A DNA stretch of 64,000 nucleotides from Adiantum capillus-veneris. Its lineage: Eukaryota > Streptophyta > Polypodiopsida > Polypodiales > Pteridaceae. Below the pieces are notes generated by a model. That model was not told the origin of the DNA, did not search any database, and worked only from the letters and a program-made list of their open reading frames with translations. Of this stretch, positions 21,801 to 32,135 are shown one piece after another. The DNA is taken from NCBI GenBank assembly GCA_014529385.2, contig CM043967.1, forward strand, positions 134,551,182 through 134,615,181, written 5' to 3'. A program made the translations under genes and the position numbers. How positions within the stretch are numbered: the first letter of the stretch is position 1; every line of letters starts with the position of its first letter.

Positions 21801-24800
21801 CACACACCAATTTCTTGCATATAGGGAAACTAGGAGATTGGCTCCTGCTTCTTTGTGGGGGGCGAGATGCAGCCAACATGCAGCCTATTGCAAATACCTA
21901 CTGTCTTGCTAAGCAATACGATGGAATTAGATTGGAGTAGGCTTTGGCCACCATCTGCTTGATATCAACATGCTGCAGGTTTAGTGAATGCAAGGCTTCA
22001 TGCCTCAAAGCCTACCACCTCTACTCACGCGCGCTGGCCTCGCTTGCATAACTCAGGCCGTTTTACTTGCTGAGTAGCTTGGCTGCAGAATCCCTCCCTC
22101 TTTGGCCTCGACCACTCTTGCCCAAGCCAGTGAACCCCACATCTTCCCACCATGCTAGGCCCGCGCCTCTACAGACTGCTACCTTCATCTCGCAAGCCCC
22201 ACACACTCCCTCTCTCTCACTCGGGAGGTCATCAGACGATTGCAATATAAAACAAAAATTAAAAATTTAAAAAAAAAATCAAGACATAAAGTGGGGGTTG
22301 GTTCCCACCTTCACCCACCACAGACATAACTCACTCATTTTCCCTCCGTGTCATCTTATTCTTTGTGCTTCCCACTCAGACATGAAGAGATTAAGAATAA
22401 AAATAAAAAGGGGAGTCCCATCCTTTTCATCACCTCGAGCTCAGAATGCTTCTCTCAACCCTACTTGAGCCCATGAAATTCAAAACATTAAATGCACAAT
22501 TTCTTCTTATCGCAAATAAAAAGCATGGGCTCGAAGGGATTCATTTCATTAAAAAATATGAATGAGCTATTCATTTTCATATGTGGTCATTGTGTTGGAC
22601 TAGGTCTTTTGATGCAAGGCATATGACTTGTGTTTGACTCTTGCATTTATTAGTGCTTTTCCTCATTTAGAAAATGCTTACGCACTAAAAAATAATTGAG
22701 CTTTGAATGGGAAGCTGACAGTGTAGAATAATTTACTTTTCAAATTTTGGCTATCAAGAGCCATGCACCATTTGTTGGGATTTAGTTTTCTATGTATGCC
22801 ATATTTGCTATGTAAGAGCAACATGTGGGCATCAAGTAAAGCTATGACTGTGTGATGATTGCATACCCTACACTAATAATTTGGCTTGTGCGTGGTTTAG
22901 TGCTCAGCTTGATTGAAGTTCTCATTGCCGTAAATGACAAGCTCTATTTGAAATGCATGTGAGCTTCATGTGAGGGTTACACTCGATGATGAGTTGTGCT
23001 TGATTGGTCGGGACTTTATGCTTGAAAATGACATTGCTTGATAAAATTTAATGCTTGATTTGAATGAACAATCATTGGGAAGCATTAGAATCGAGCTTAT
23101 TTAGATGAAAATTGGAGATCAATATCTTTTGAGTTTGTGAATGAAGAATGCATTAGAATTTGAACTTGGCATTGCTTGTATATTTTAGTGCTTGATTTTA
23201 ATGTAAAATCCTTGCATAGCACTAAAATCGAACTTCTTTGATCGACCATGGGATAGTAAAATTTGGGCTTGGCATTAATTGTGCATGCTTTTAGTGCTTG
23301 TATTGGATGCTCAAATGCTTAAAAGCACTAATGTTTTTAGTTGTTTTGAAGGGATGTGGCAGGAGTGTGATTTCATTGATCCAAGAAGGGGTTATCATTG
23401 CAAACTTTGCAAAATTTGGCTAATTAGAGCCATTCCATGTTTGGATTAAAGGTGTAATGCTAGCTCATAGCTTGGTCTAAAAATGCAATTTTTTTCATTT
23501 GAGCTAGTGTTTAGCCAACGTTTGAGCTTTCAAGTACATACTGTGGCTAGTAAGAGCCATTTATTTTCATTTCATCAAGTTGCAGTCATTTCTAGCTCAT
23601 AGATTGCACTAAAAAATTTCATGTGAGCTAGTTGTTAGCCAACTTTTTGAAAAGCTTTTAATTGTAAAATTTGGCTATCGAGAGCCACTTCATTTCATCA
23701 AAAGTTTCATTACTTTTAGCTCTTGGCTTGTTGTAAAATTCCATATTTCATTGAGCTAGAAATAAATCCACTTTTGAAACATGCATGAGAGATGGTAAAA
23801 ATTGCAAAATTTGCTTATGTGGAAGCATTTTATCTCTCTCATGGTTGTTATGTATGCATAAATTTGCTACATTAGAGCATCATGTGCATAACCAAAGGCA
23901 TTTTTTTCCCCTTGGGTTTTTTGCCTTTGGCAAATTCGGGTATGCAAGACCCTAGCTTTATCTTTTTATTAATGTTTTGTGTGCATTTGGCTTTCAATAA
24001 TTGGCTTTTGTAGCTTGTGTTTATACTTAGCTTCAAAAGGCAAGATCAAGAGGCTTCTCTACACAAAGGATGCTTGCTCACGGATGCTCAAAGAGCATGA
24101 ATAGGTGTAATCCTTCCATGATTTGGCTCTTTGTTCATCTCTCCCTTCTCTTGCTTGGTTTAAGTGAAATGTTGCTTCTAATATATGGTTTTTTCATGTT
24201 AGAAAGACTAGGCAATTTAAAGTTTCGACACTTTGCTTTGTGAAAATTAAGCTCATAAAAAAATTAGGTTTTATGTGTGTAAATCATAGGTAATTATCCT
24301 TGACCTTAGGTTAATGTAGGTTCATTTCTTGCTGGTCCTAGATTCTTAGTGATAGTCGTAATATTCCACTCATTTTTGTCATGACCTAGGGCTATGATTA
24401 GGCTTTAATCTTTTTTAGTACAATTGCCATAAACATCTCATAAAGGAAGCAATAAAAATGTGCTAAAAAATGAACCATGAAGCAAAGAAGTGTCCAAAAA
24501 AGTAGCAAAAATGCTACTAAGGCACATGAAAATAAAAGTTCTATGTTATGTTGTGTCTATGTGATGCCTAGCGCCTTATTGGCACTTGGTAGGCGAGGGG
24601 AATCACCTTGGCTTGCTTAGTCAAAGCCCTAAACCGATGCCCTGGGATGATAGGGGTTAGCCGTCGCCTTGGTAAGCTAGTAGGCTTTTGGAACACTTTC
24701 TTGAGGGTTCAAGGAGCTGAGAGTCACACCTAGACTTGCCTTGGGGTGGTAGCCTTGTGATTGTGATTTAATTTAACAATGAATTACTAAATCAGAACTT

Positions 24801-24861
24801 CCATGACCTTCAAAAAGCTTTGACAATGTACTAATAGATTAGGAGCTTTTTTATAGCCCAT
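18835..24861 (+). other. non-coding interior of the LARD-like element
   Basis: There are three compositional zones. Zone 18835-20640 is rich in AATT and TGTGTG words, with loosely repeated stretches such as CCTAAATGCTTG..GATTTTGCA..GTGTGTG near 19430 and 19610. Zone 20640-22270 is GC-richer, with short CA runs around 21680-21800. Zone 22270-24860 is AT-rich and contains a repeat array with nested inverted repeats at 23411-23760. ORFs up to 169 codons in the middle zone are low in complexity (His/Thr/Ser-rich) and I do not accept them as genes. Confidence 0.6.
23411..23760. repeat. tandem units with two nested inverted repeats
   Basis: Three units spaced about 127-138 bp apart each hold TTGGCTA, then TAGCTCA, then TGAGCTA, then TTAGCCAA. 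The outer pair (TTGGCTA/TAGCCAA) encloses the inner pair (TAGCTCA/TGAGCTA). Unit 1 has these at 23416, 23461, 23500 and 23511. Unit 2 has them at 23544, 23593, 23624 and 23635. Unit 3 has them at 23671, 23716 and 23752, with the last arm lost. Weaker relatives flank the array near 22740 and 23815. Each unit could fold as a two-step hairpin. Confidence 0.6.
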
Positions 24862-25093
24862 AGACATGATAGACTTAAATGATTTATTAAGATTGTTCAC
24901 ATAGTTTTTAGAGGTTTATGAACTTGCATTAGCTTAGGGTCATAATTGATTACTTGTATTTCATGGATAAAATTGAAATTTCAAGTGGTTTAATCTTCAC
25001 AATAGTGTGAGTATTTTTTTGCTTTATGTCGTCTAGTTTTTTACTATGATTAACCCATCTTTTAAAAGCAAAAAAAATCACTTTGCATGATTG
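24862..25093 (+). repeat. third copy of a 230-bp LARD interior segment
   Basis: Matches about 17490-17725 and 26370-26603: GACATGATAGACTT, AACTTGCATTAGC and a conserved end at GCATGATTG. It ends abruptly at 25093, where a TIR-element footprint starts. The 1.28-kb segment 25094-26370 is thus bracketed by two direct copies of this piece. Confidence 0.65.
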
Positions 25094-25132
25094 ACAGGAC
25101 ATAAAAGTGTCCCATTACCAACCTAATGTTAA
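25094..25132. repeat. internally deleted footprint of the TIR element
   Basis: ACAGGACATAAAAGTGTCC joined to CATTACCAACCTAATG and TTAA. The left half matches the left end of the 15041-16157 element and the right half matches its right end, joined at the shared direct word ATAAAAGTGTCC. This is what recombination between the two subterminal direct repeats would leave. One base in the right TIR differs (CTAATG against CTAGTG). Confidence 0.6.
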
Positions 25133-26775
25133 CATGGAACATATCAAATAGCAAGAACCAATACTAGCCCCTAAGCAGGACTCTTGGCTCCATCAAATCG
25201 TTTATAAAGAAACATGAGGGAGCAAGCAACATGTAAATTACCTATGTTTCTCAAATACAAACAAGCTCAAGTGACTTTAACTTTGTCCCTAAATCTTTGC
25301 AGGTATTAGCTACAAACCACACTCTACCCACAATTCAAAGAACTAAAGATTAGTGGCTCAGTAGCCTTAGGTGAGCCTTTAAGGAAAGAATATCGTCCCT
25401 AAAATAAGGACTTTCTTCCTAAAAGGACCCTCCTAGCCAACTAGGAGTTCTAAACACTCCAAATCCTTCTCAAAAAGCTAAGAATGCGCCTAACCATCCG
25501 CTCTATATAGTGATGACATAGCCCGCTGGGATTTGAGTTTGCTCGACGGGCTCGCCGGTTAAACTTAATACCCAACAGGCCCTGTCAGGTAAACCCTAAT
25601 TCTTGACGGGTTTACAGGTAGAACAAGTTCAAGCCATTCATTGCAAAGGTTGTGTGAATATAGATGTGATCACAACACAAATTATGTTATTAACACATGT
25701 TATTAACGTATTCACGCATTTGTGAACACGTTAATGAAATCCCTGAGGTGGAGGGATCGGTTACATTTTCTGCCTTCTACTTCAAAACTCAAATGTGCAC
25801 TTCCTTTTAGGCTTCTTTAATCACCTGCTACATGAATTATTTGCAAAAGGTCATTAGCCAAAGGTAGATGATATTTGCGGAGACGACATCCACTAATCCA
25901 GCTTTCCATTATCTCTCCTTTTAATGTGGCTAGTTTGTTAGCACCACTTGGTGAAACATTCTCAATGACAAAAGGACCGTGGGTATGTGTTTTTTCAAGG
26001 AGTAAACAAGAGCCAAATCCCCATGTTGGAAATTTTTAGTCAATAAATGTGCGTCAAAAAGTTGTTTCTATTTTTGTTTTTTTGCATATAATTTTATATA
26101 TATATATATATATAGGCAATGGTTGCCAGTCTCTATTCATCTAGTCATTCTAGGTCCTCAATTCATTCTGACAATTCGTGCCCTTTCCATTCCAATTTGT
26201 GTGCAACTTTAAGTGTGTGTTATAAAAATTCCATGGGCAGTATTGTGTCTAATCCATAGACCAAGTTAAAGGTGTTGCATTCAAGGCTATTTTGGATTAA
26301 ACTTGATACGCCCACAAGGCTGAATGAATATGTATTTCCCAATTCATCCTTCCTATACTAACAATCTTGGTTAACATGATAGACTTGAATGATTTATTAA
26401 GATTGTTCACATAGTTTTTAGACTAGTAGGTTTATGAACTTGCATTAGCTTAGGGTCATAATTGATTACTTGTGTTTCATGCATAAAATTGAAATTTCAA
26501 GTGGTTTAATCTTCACAATAGTGTGAGTATTTTTTTGCTTTATGTTGTCTAGTTTTTTACTATGATTAACCCATCTTTTAAAAGCAAAAAAAATCACTTT
26601 GCATGATTGATCATTTATGCTTCATGTTTTATTCATTATTGGTGGCCTTTGATGCTCATTACTTGTTCTTATGTTTTGCAGCTCAACATTTCTTCCTTGG
26701 ACTTGCTTTCTACCATGTCACCGTGTCTTGCTTCAACGGCACACAAGGACGTGCGCCAAATTAGGAAGGGGAGAA
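25133..26775 (+). mobile_element. 3' interior of the LARD-like element, downstream copy
   Basis: Near-identical to 16158-17892. It includes the antisense integrase C-terminal fragment at about 25820-26010 and a short (TA)n at 26095-26114. It ends in the polypurine tract AGGAAGGGGAGAA (26763-26775) directly before the second LTR. It holds no intact gene. Confidence 0.7.
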
Positions 26776-27728
26776 TGTTAGAAGCAGCTAACGGCTACAC
26801 CAATTATGCACGAAGTTTTGGATATGTTATGGATGTACACAATATTTACTTTTCATTGTATAGGGCTTGGGCTCATTTAGGAGTTCCAAAGTTGTATGAG
26901 TCTAGGCTAGAGAGCTCACTTTATCCCATAGTTGAAGGGTTTGAGGCCCAAAACTATAAAAGAGCCCTATGCTTAATGAGAGGTCATTCTTGAGTGGTCC
27001 TTTTGAGAACTCTCTCCCTAGAGGAGGTCTTGATGGCCTAGCCTTTGAGCTTAATGCCCATGCTTAGAAGGCTAGTGCTAATCACATGTAATTAGTGTAA
27101 TCTTCTCTTAATTAATCTAGTCTTCATTATGTTGTCAATCATGTTTATCTACTTTCCTTCATTGTTTTGAAGTGTTTATCTTCTCTAATCTAACTCTTAC
27201 TTATGCTAAGCTTCTTCGATTAGTGGAGTCCTTATTTAACTCTCTCGATTAAGCGGAGTGGGTGTACTCGTGATTGAGGGACTAGAGTTGTCCTCTAATG
27301 GTGTGCTTGTGTGTGTGTAGGTTTAAGAAGCCTTGAGCTTAATTTGATGATGTGTGACTTGATTTGGATACCATGATGGGCATGGTTGGGGTGGCCGACT
27401 TGAATGCGATCTTGTGTGCTTAATCGTCAATGCATGTAATTAGAGTTGTGCTTGAGAGATTACAAGATTAGTGTGTTTCACTTCGTTGCATGATGTGTGT
27501 ATATGATTGCTTGAAATTGATGCTTGATGTGTGATTAGCATTAGTTGTTTGGGATGATTTCTTTTTTCATTGGAGGATGCACGCTCTTGAATCCTCTCAA
27601 TCTTTGCATCCGATGACACTCTCGCACATTCTTTCTGTGATGCCTCCAAGCCCTAGCCGGGTCATGCTCTCTCTCTCCGGATTGATAGATTTGTGGGAGA
27701 TTGCCTATGCTATGGAGAGCCTCCAACA
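26776..27728 (+). repeat. LARD-like element LTR, second copy
   Basis: 953 bp, from TGTTAGAAG to CTCCAACA. It carries about 30 bp near 27190-27225 that the first LTR lacks. The bases after it (CACCACG) are not followed by a primer site, so this is the true 3' end. Confidence 0.8.
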
Positions 27729-28412
27729 CACCACGATTGATAGAACAAATTGCCCTATATCAATTTCTGACTGGAAGACTAATCGGAAGAACAAGGATGG
27801 AATTCTACTTTTGTGCATCAACTCAAAGGAACAAGAAACCTACTAGATTCAATATCATACTACAGTGGTACGTCTCCATTTTGCAAAAGGCCAAACCATA
27901 CAATAATTGACTAGGCTAGGGGTCTATTGGACAACCATGAACAAAGAAGTTCATAATTACATGAATAGTTTGTTGCAATGTAAGGGAAAAGGAACCATAC
28001 CCCATGCCACCTTATTCGAGATTACCATGACACCACAATGGAGTAGATATTTGGTGGAATATCTAACCAATAGAACATTCCTTGAAGACATGAGTAAATG
28101 ATGACAAAGAGCAATAGAGACTGAAGTGACCAACTATACAATGATTGAAATCAGCTCTATCACGAGGAAAGGATCAACAACTTAGACTGTGTGTCAATGA
28201 AGAGGAGTATCTTCCTATCCTAGAACTTAAGCGCACCCGAGCCTTGTAGGAGGCCATTTCTCTCATGAAACCACAACCAAGGCTATATTGATGGCAGGCA
28301 TCTGGTGGCCAACCCTGTTTCCTGATGCCAAATAATTTTTGTGTGGATGTGATTCATGTTAGTGAGCAAAGATGCCAATGAGAATTGACAATATACCATT
28401 GCAACCTATGAT
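27729..28412 (+). pseudogene. Ty3/gypsy pol fragment, up to the integrase zinc finger
   Basis: Plus-strand decayed reading frames. About 27907-28101 (GVYWTTMNKEVHNYMNSLLQC, TPQWSRYLVEYL) is followed at 28235-28400 by GGHFSHETTTKAILMAGIWW and PTLFPDA, and then a CDSC-like pair. The last part is the HHCC zinc-binding N-terminus of gypsy integrase. Stops are frequent. The fragment starts exactly at the end of the LARD LTR and stops where copia sequence begins, so it is a remnant between two other elements. Confidence 0.65.
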
Positions 28413-28729
28413 GGGGGGCACACACATTTGCTAAGTGGGATATAGTCTTATATCCCTATGTTACATTACTTTAAATTTTCTTTATGTGAGCATTGTATTT
28501 ATGGAAAACAAACTAGTTTGACATCAGCACCTTTGGACAAAGAATTAGGGAGCCCTCTAGATCCCATGCATAGCGACTTGTGCGGACCTATGCCAGTCAA
28601 GTCTCTAGGGGGAGCGTTATACTTCCTAACATTCATAGAAGAGCGACGTCTTTAGTGTCTTTCATAAAGCATTGGTCAAGAACCAATTGGGTAGAAAGCT
28701 TAAAGCTTTGCGCAGTAAAAATGGAGGAG
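28413..28729 (+). pseudogene. Cop-out (older copia) GAG-pre-integrase and start of integrase
   Basis: FSLCEHCIYGKQTSLTSAP, SPLDPMHSDLCGPMPVKSLGG and ALYFLTFIEE are typical of the copia integrase zinc finger and its first catalytic Asp region (HSDLCGP). A deletion after TFIE removes part of the core. The reading resumes with VFHKALVKNQLGRKLKALRS and an NGG. The element is cut here by the 28730-30047 insertion and resumes at 30048. The 5' LTR and gag of this copia are not found upstream. Confidence 0.75.
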
Positions 28730-30047
28730 TGCAATGAAAATGGCCCATGAAATTTGAGAATAGCAGAATTAAGAGAATTAGAGTGAGCACTTTTATGGGA
28801 CTACTTTGAGAACATAGAGGTTGAACTTAATTAGAGGTAGCAACATAATCACTATACTTAATTAACTTGGTATGAATAATACTTTTGCAAGAGATAGAGA
28901 GAATTAGAGAACTTGAAAATAGTTGAGGACCGAATTTATGTGGAGCCGGTCCCCCCTCCAATAGGCTTTGTATTAGAGATTCTCCCATAAAGATAAACTT
29001 GGTGTAATACAATTTTTGTGTTCCTTGTGACCTTGGTGATGCTATGAAGATGTAAAGCTTCATGCATCATGAGCATAACATAAACTTTGTAAAAGCATTA
29101 ACCATCCCCAGCCTCAGTCCCAAGGCCTCAAACACCTTCAAAGGTTGAGAGAGCTAGAAGGGAATGAGGGTAGGGAAGAGGAAGAAGAGACATTCATAGG
29201 AGAAAGAAGTAATTCCTCAATTATCATCACTCTTCTTGCTAGCATACATAATAGCATAGTAATGAAGATGGAGAAGATGGCGAGGTTAAGCATTGAAGCA
29301 TGGCTCTTGGTTAGATTTGTATTCCATAGCCAAGAGTGTTGGTGTAGGCTCTCAACTTCTCAACAAGCTTGGAGAAGGAGATGGAGTTCCTCCCCTTTTA
29401 GCAAGTGAGAATGTTTGAAAACAAATGAGTGTGTGAGAGGTGTATACCGCCCAAGCATACCCCTTGCTTGCTTTGGGCGATCCCTCCTTTTTGCTCAAGT
29501 GTGAACCTCATTGGACCCTTCTCCCCCTAGCCAATCACATGCACAATGCATTTCAAGCACATGGGTAGTCTTTGGACAAGTGTCCTCCTCTAGATATTTG
29601 TTGAATTGAACTAGAAGCTCATTAGACCCCTTGGGGATTTCCCCCTCCTTTGTAGGGTCTCTTTTTTAGTCAAGCACCTTAACCCCCATGCATGGGAAGC
29701 TTCTCAAGCACCTTCCTCATCAAGCATGACAAGCACCTCAAGAACCTCAGTCCCAGCAAGCACGACAAGCACCTCAAGCTTAGGTCAGGTTCCCACCTCA
29801 AGCTAGGACTTTTAACACTAACCATTCGAGGTCTTTAATGAAGCTATCCCTAAGGTTTTTTAAGCTCCATTAGCTAGCCTTGCTCTTTGACAGACCATCT
29901 CTGATTTGAACCCCTTTAATGTGTTGAGATAGATCTGTAAGCACATGTCTATATTATAACCCTTGCTCCCATTTATTATCACACATTAAATGATCATTTT
30001 AATATGAGAAAATCATTTGGATTGGTTAGATATTAGATTTTATCACA
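28730..30047. mobile_element. TG..CA insertion, candidate solo LTR
   Basis: A 1318-bp insert begins TGCAATG and ends TATCACA inside the integrase codons N-G-G-E-Y of Cop-out. The flanking 5-mers are AGGAG (28725-28729) and AGGTG (30048-30052). The undamaged copia reading requires AGGTG, so the pair is a 5-bp target duplication with one later substitution. There is no coding sequence, no second LTR and no primer site, so a solo LTR left by LTR recombination is the simplest reading. Short repeats such as GACAAGCACCTCAAG occur near 29735 and 29770. Confidence 0.6.
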
Positions 30048-31292
30048 AGGTGAGTACATCTCCCTTGAGTTCAAGGATTTTTGCAATAAAAGAGGCATTA
30101 GAAGACAATTTACCACTCCTTACACACCTACCCAAAACGGTGTGGGTGAGAGAATTATTGGAACCATTTAGAAATGGGTCACTTCTATGTTGTCTACGGC
30201 CAACATACCTAAAGAATTTTGGGGAGAACCTGTTACGATGACTGCTTACTTGATCAATGGGTAACCTATTATACCACTAAAGTACAAGGTTTTTCAGGAG
30301 ATGTGGCCGGACAAAGAGCCCAGTTATGATAGATTATGTGTATTTGGGTGTGAGGTATTCTCACATGTACCAAAACAGCTTAGACAAAAGTTGGACCCCA
30401 AATCACATCAGTGCATCTTCATTGGATATGGTGTAGATGGAGAGATGGGATATTGTCTCTGGCACGTGGAATCTAAGAAGGTCATGTGTAGCTCATAGGT
30501 GATATTCGACGAGTCTAAGATGCATAAAAAGCCAGTAAATTACATTGAGTATCGCAGAGTACAATTTGAGGATGTCTCTTCACCGCCAGTTACACAGAAT
30601 TAGACATTCTAGTGATGTACCTTCCACTAGTACACACATACATGTTGCTTCAGAGAGAGCAGAATCTAGCAGTTAGGCACTTTGTAGATCTACTCATATA
30701 TCTCGTGCACCTGAGCATTTTGAGCCAGGATTGGACTATCTACTAGTCACTGATTGCGGTGCACCCACTTGCTACAAAGAGGCCATTCAAATGGATGATA
30801 GCGTGAAGTGGCAAGAGGCTATGCAATTTGAGTATAACTCAATTTTAGCCAATGAAACTTGGGAATTGACAAAGTTACCTATGGGTAAACAGGCCTTACC
30901 ATGCAAATGGGTGTACAAGAAAAAATATATCACAAATGATCTCGACCTAAGTATAAGGCAAGATTGGTTGCCAAAAGGTTCAAGCAAATGAAAGGCATGG
31001 ATTTGGATGAAATCTTTTCTCCAGTGGTCAAGATGACTACACTGCATCTTGTGCTTGGACTAGTAGCCATTGAGGACTTGGAATTAGTCCAAATGGATGT
31101 GAAGACATCGTTTCTTCATGGCGATTTTGAAGAGGATGTTTACATGAAACAGCCAGAAGGTTTGGCGATAAACCTTGAGAATCCAACACGCACAGAACTG
31201 GTTTATATGCTCAAGAAAGCTTTGTATGGATTAAAGCAAGGCTCAAGGCAATAGTACATCAAGTTTGATAAGTACATTCAATCCCAGGGTTA
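30048..31292 (+). pseudogene. Cop-out integrase C-terminus and reverse transcriptase N-terminus
   Basis: Starts at the E-Y of the integrase D-N-G-G-E-Y motif. The frame continues with [20 protein letters not shown] (catalytic Glu), FWGEPVTMTAYLING and the copia integrase C-terminal FGCEVFSHVPKQLRQKLDPK with FIGYG. The RT domain begins near 30780 (WQEAMQFEYNSILANETWEL, PMGKQALPCKWVYK) and runs to LVQMDVKTSFLHGDFEEDVY and LKKALYGLKQGSRQ. It has a few stops and frameshifts. It is interrupted at codon Gly-Tyr by the younger copia at 31293 and continues at 36840. Confidence 0.8.
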
Positions 31293-32062
31293 TGTTAAGT
31301 ATGGAGCCTGATTTACCCTTGTAATTTTTTGTGGTAAAAGCGCACATTTGTAAGGCCCCCATTATGAGGAGAAGCCATCGTGCGTGAAGGAGAATCACTC
31401 ACCGGAAACCAAAATTTTCACGGACAAGAATCAGGGGCAACTTTAAAGGCCTCGGGAACGGAGGCCCCTGAGACTTTTTTTTTTCGCCAGAATATTCCTT
31501 TTCGTCCAAATATTATGGCCGGACGGCGATCGGAAAGTGGTCGAAAAACAACCGGTCGGTTTGCCGGTGGCCGGTATTCAATGGCCGGTGGTCGAAAGTC
31601 AATGGCCGGTGGCCGAATTCAAAAACGGACTTGTCTTCTCAAGGGCGGCCACACATGGGCGGATTGAGGGTCCGATTTGGACTTATTCACACAAGGGCGG
31701 CTACACATGGCTGTCTCTCATAAGAGAGGGCAGCCCTTTTGGCCTATAAAAGGAGGCCATTTCTACACACATTTCATAATGTGAAGCTAATGCAACAAGG
31801 TGAGTGTGAGGTGGTGAGAGTGAAGCAAGGCGGGAGCTCTATCAAGGGTTTAATCCCTTTGTAAACTACTTCTTCTTTTGGAAGTGCTAAAGCCATTGAG
31901 TGGTTGCTTTCCCGTGGACGTAGCCCACATTGGGTGAACCACGTATATCGTGTGTACTCTCTCTCTCTCTCTCTACTCTATAATCTCTTGTGTGTGAAAT
32001 CTATCTCTCTCCATTAAGTAATCTACTCAAAAATCTATTTAGCTACGTCTTATTTCCCAACA
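31293..32062 (+). repeat. Cop-in 5' LTR
   Basis: 770 bp, from TGTTAAGTATGG to CTTATTTCCCAACA. It contains a TATA box CTATAAAAGG at about 31744-31753, a CT run near 31955-31972, and a GGCCGGTGG-type minisatellite at about 31553-31615. ORFs inside are incidental. Confidence 0.95.
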
Positions 32063-32064
32063 AC

Positions 32065-32076
32065 TGGTATCAGAGC
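32065..32076 (+). promoter_or_regulatory. Cop-in primer binding site (initiator Met tRNA)
   Basis: TGGTATCAGAGC follows the LTR by 2 nt. This is the standard plant copia primer site complementary to the 3' end of initiator tRNA-Met. Confidence 0.95.
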
Positions 32077-32135
32077 AAGGTTTGCTCGTAGCTAAATTAT
32101 CTCAAGGAAAGGATTCCTTGAATTGAGTGGGAGTT

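Larger units (their letters stand above)
17893..27728 (+). mobile_element. LARD-like non-coding LTR element (about 9.8 kb)
   Basis: LTRs at 17893-18814 and 26776-27728 both start TGTTAGAAG and end CTCCAACA. A Tat/Ogre-type primer site follows the first and a polypurine tract precedes the second. The interior of about 8 kb has no gag, protease, RT or integrase frame. It would need enzymes from another element, as expected for a large retrotransposon derivative. The LTRs are very similar, so the element is fairly young; the main LTR difference is an indel of about 30 bp near 27190-27225. Just after the second LTR lies gypsy pol sequence, the probable insertion target. Confidence 0.7.

Noticed and set aside
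21403-21940. ORFs of up to 169 codons in the GC-richer part of the LARD interior
   Set aside because: Low-complexity His/Thr/Ser-rich sequence caused by CA runs, open in several frames at once, with no domain. Best explained as non-coding.
31380-31749. Gly/Arg-rich ORFs in the Cop-in LTRs (also 36310-36556)
   Set aside because: They lie wholly inside the LTR and come from the GGCCGGTGG minisatellite.
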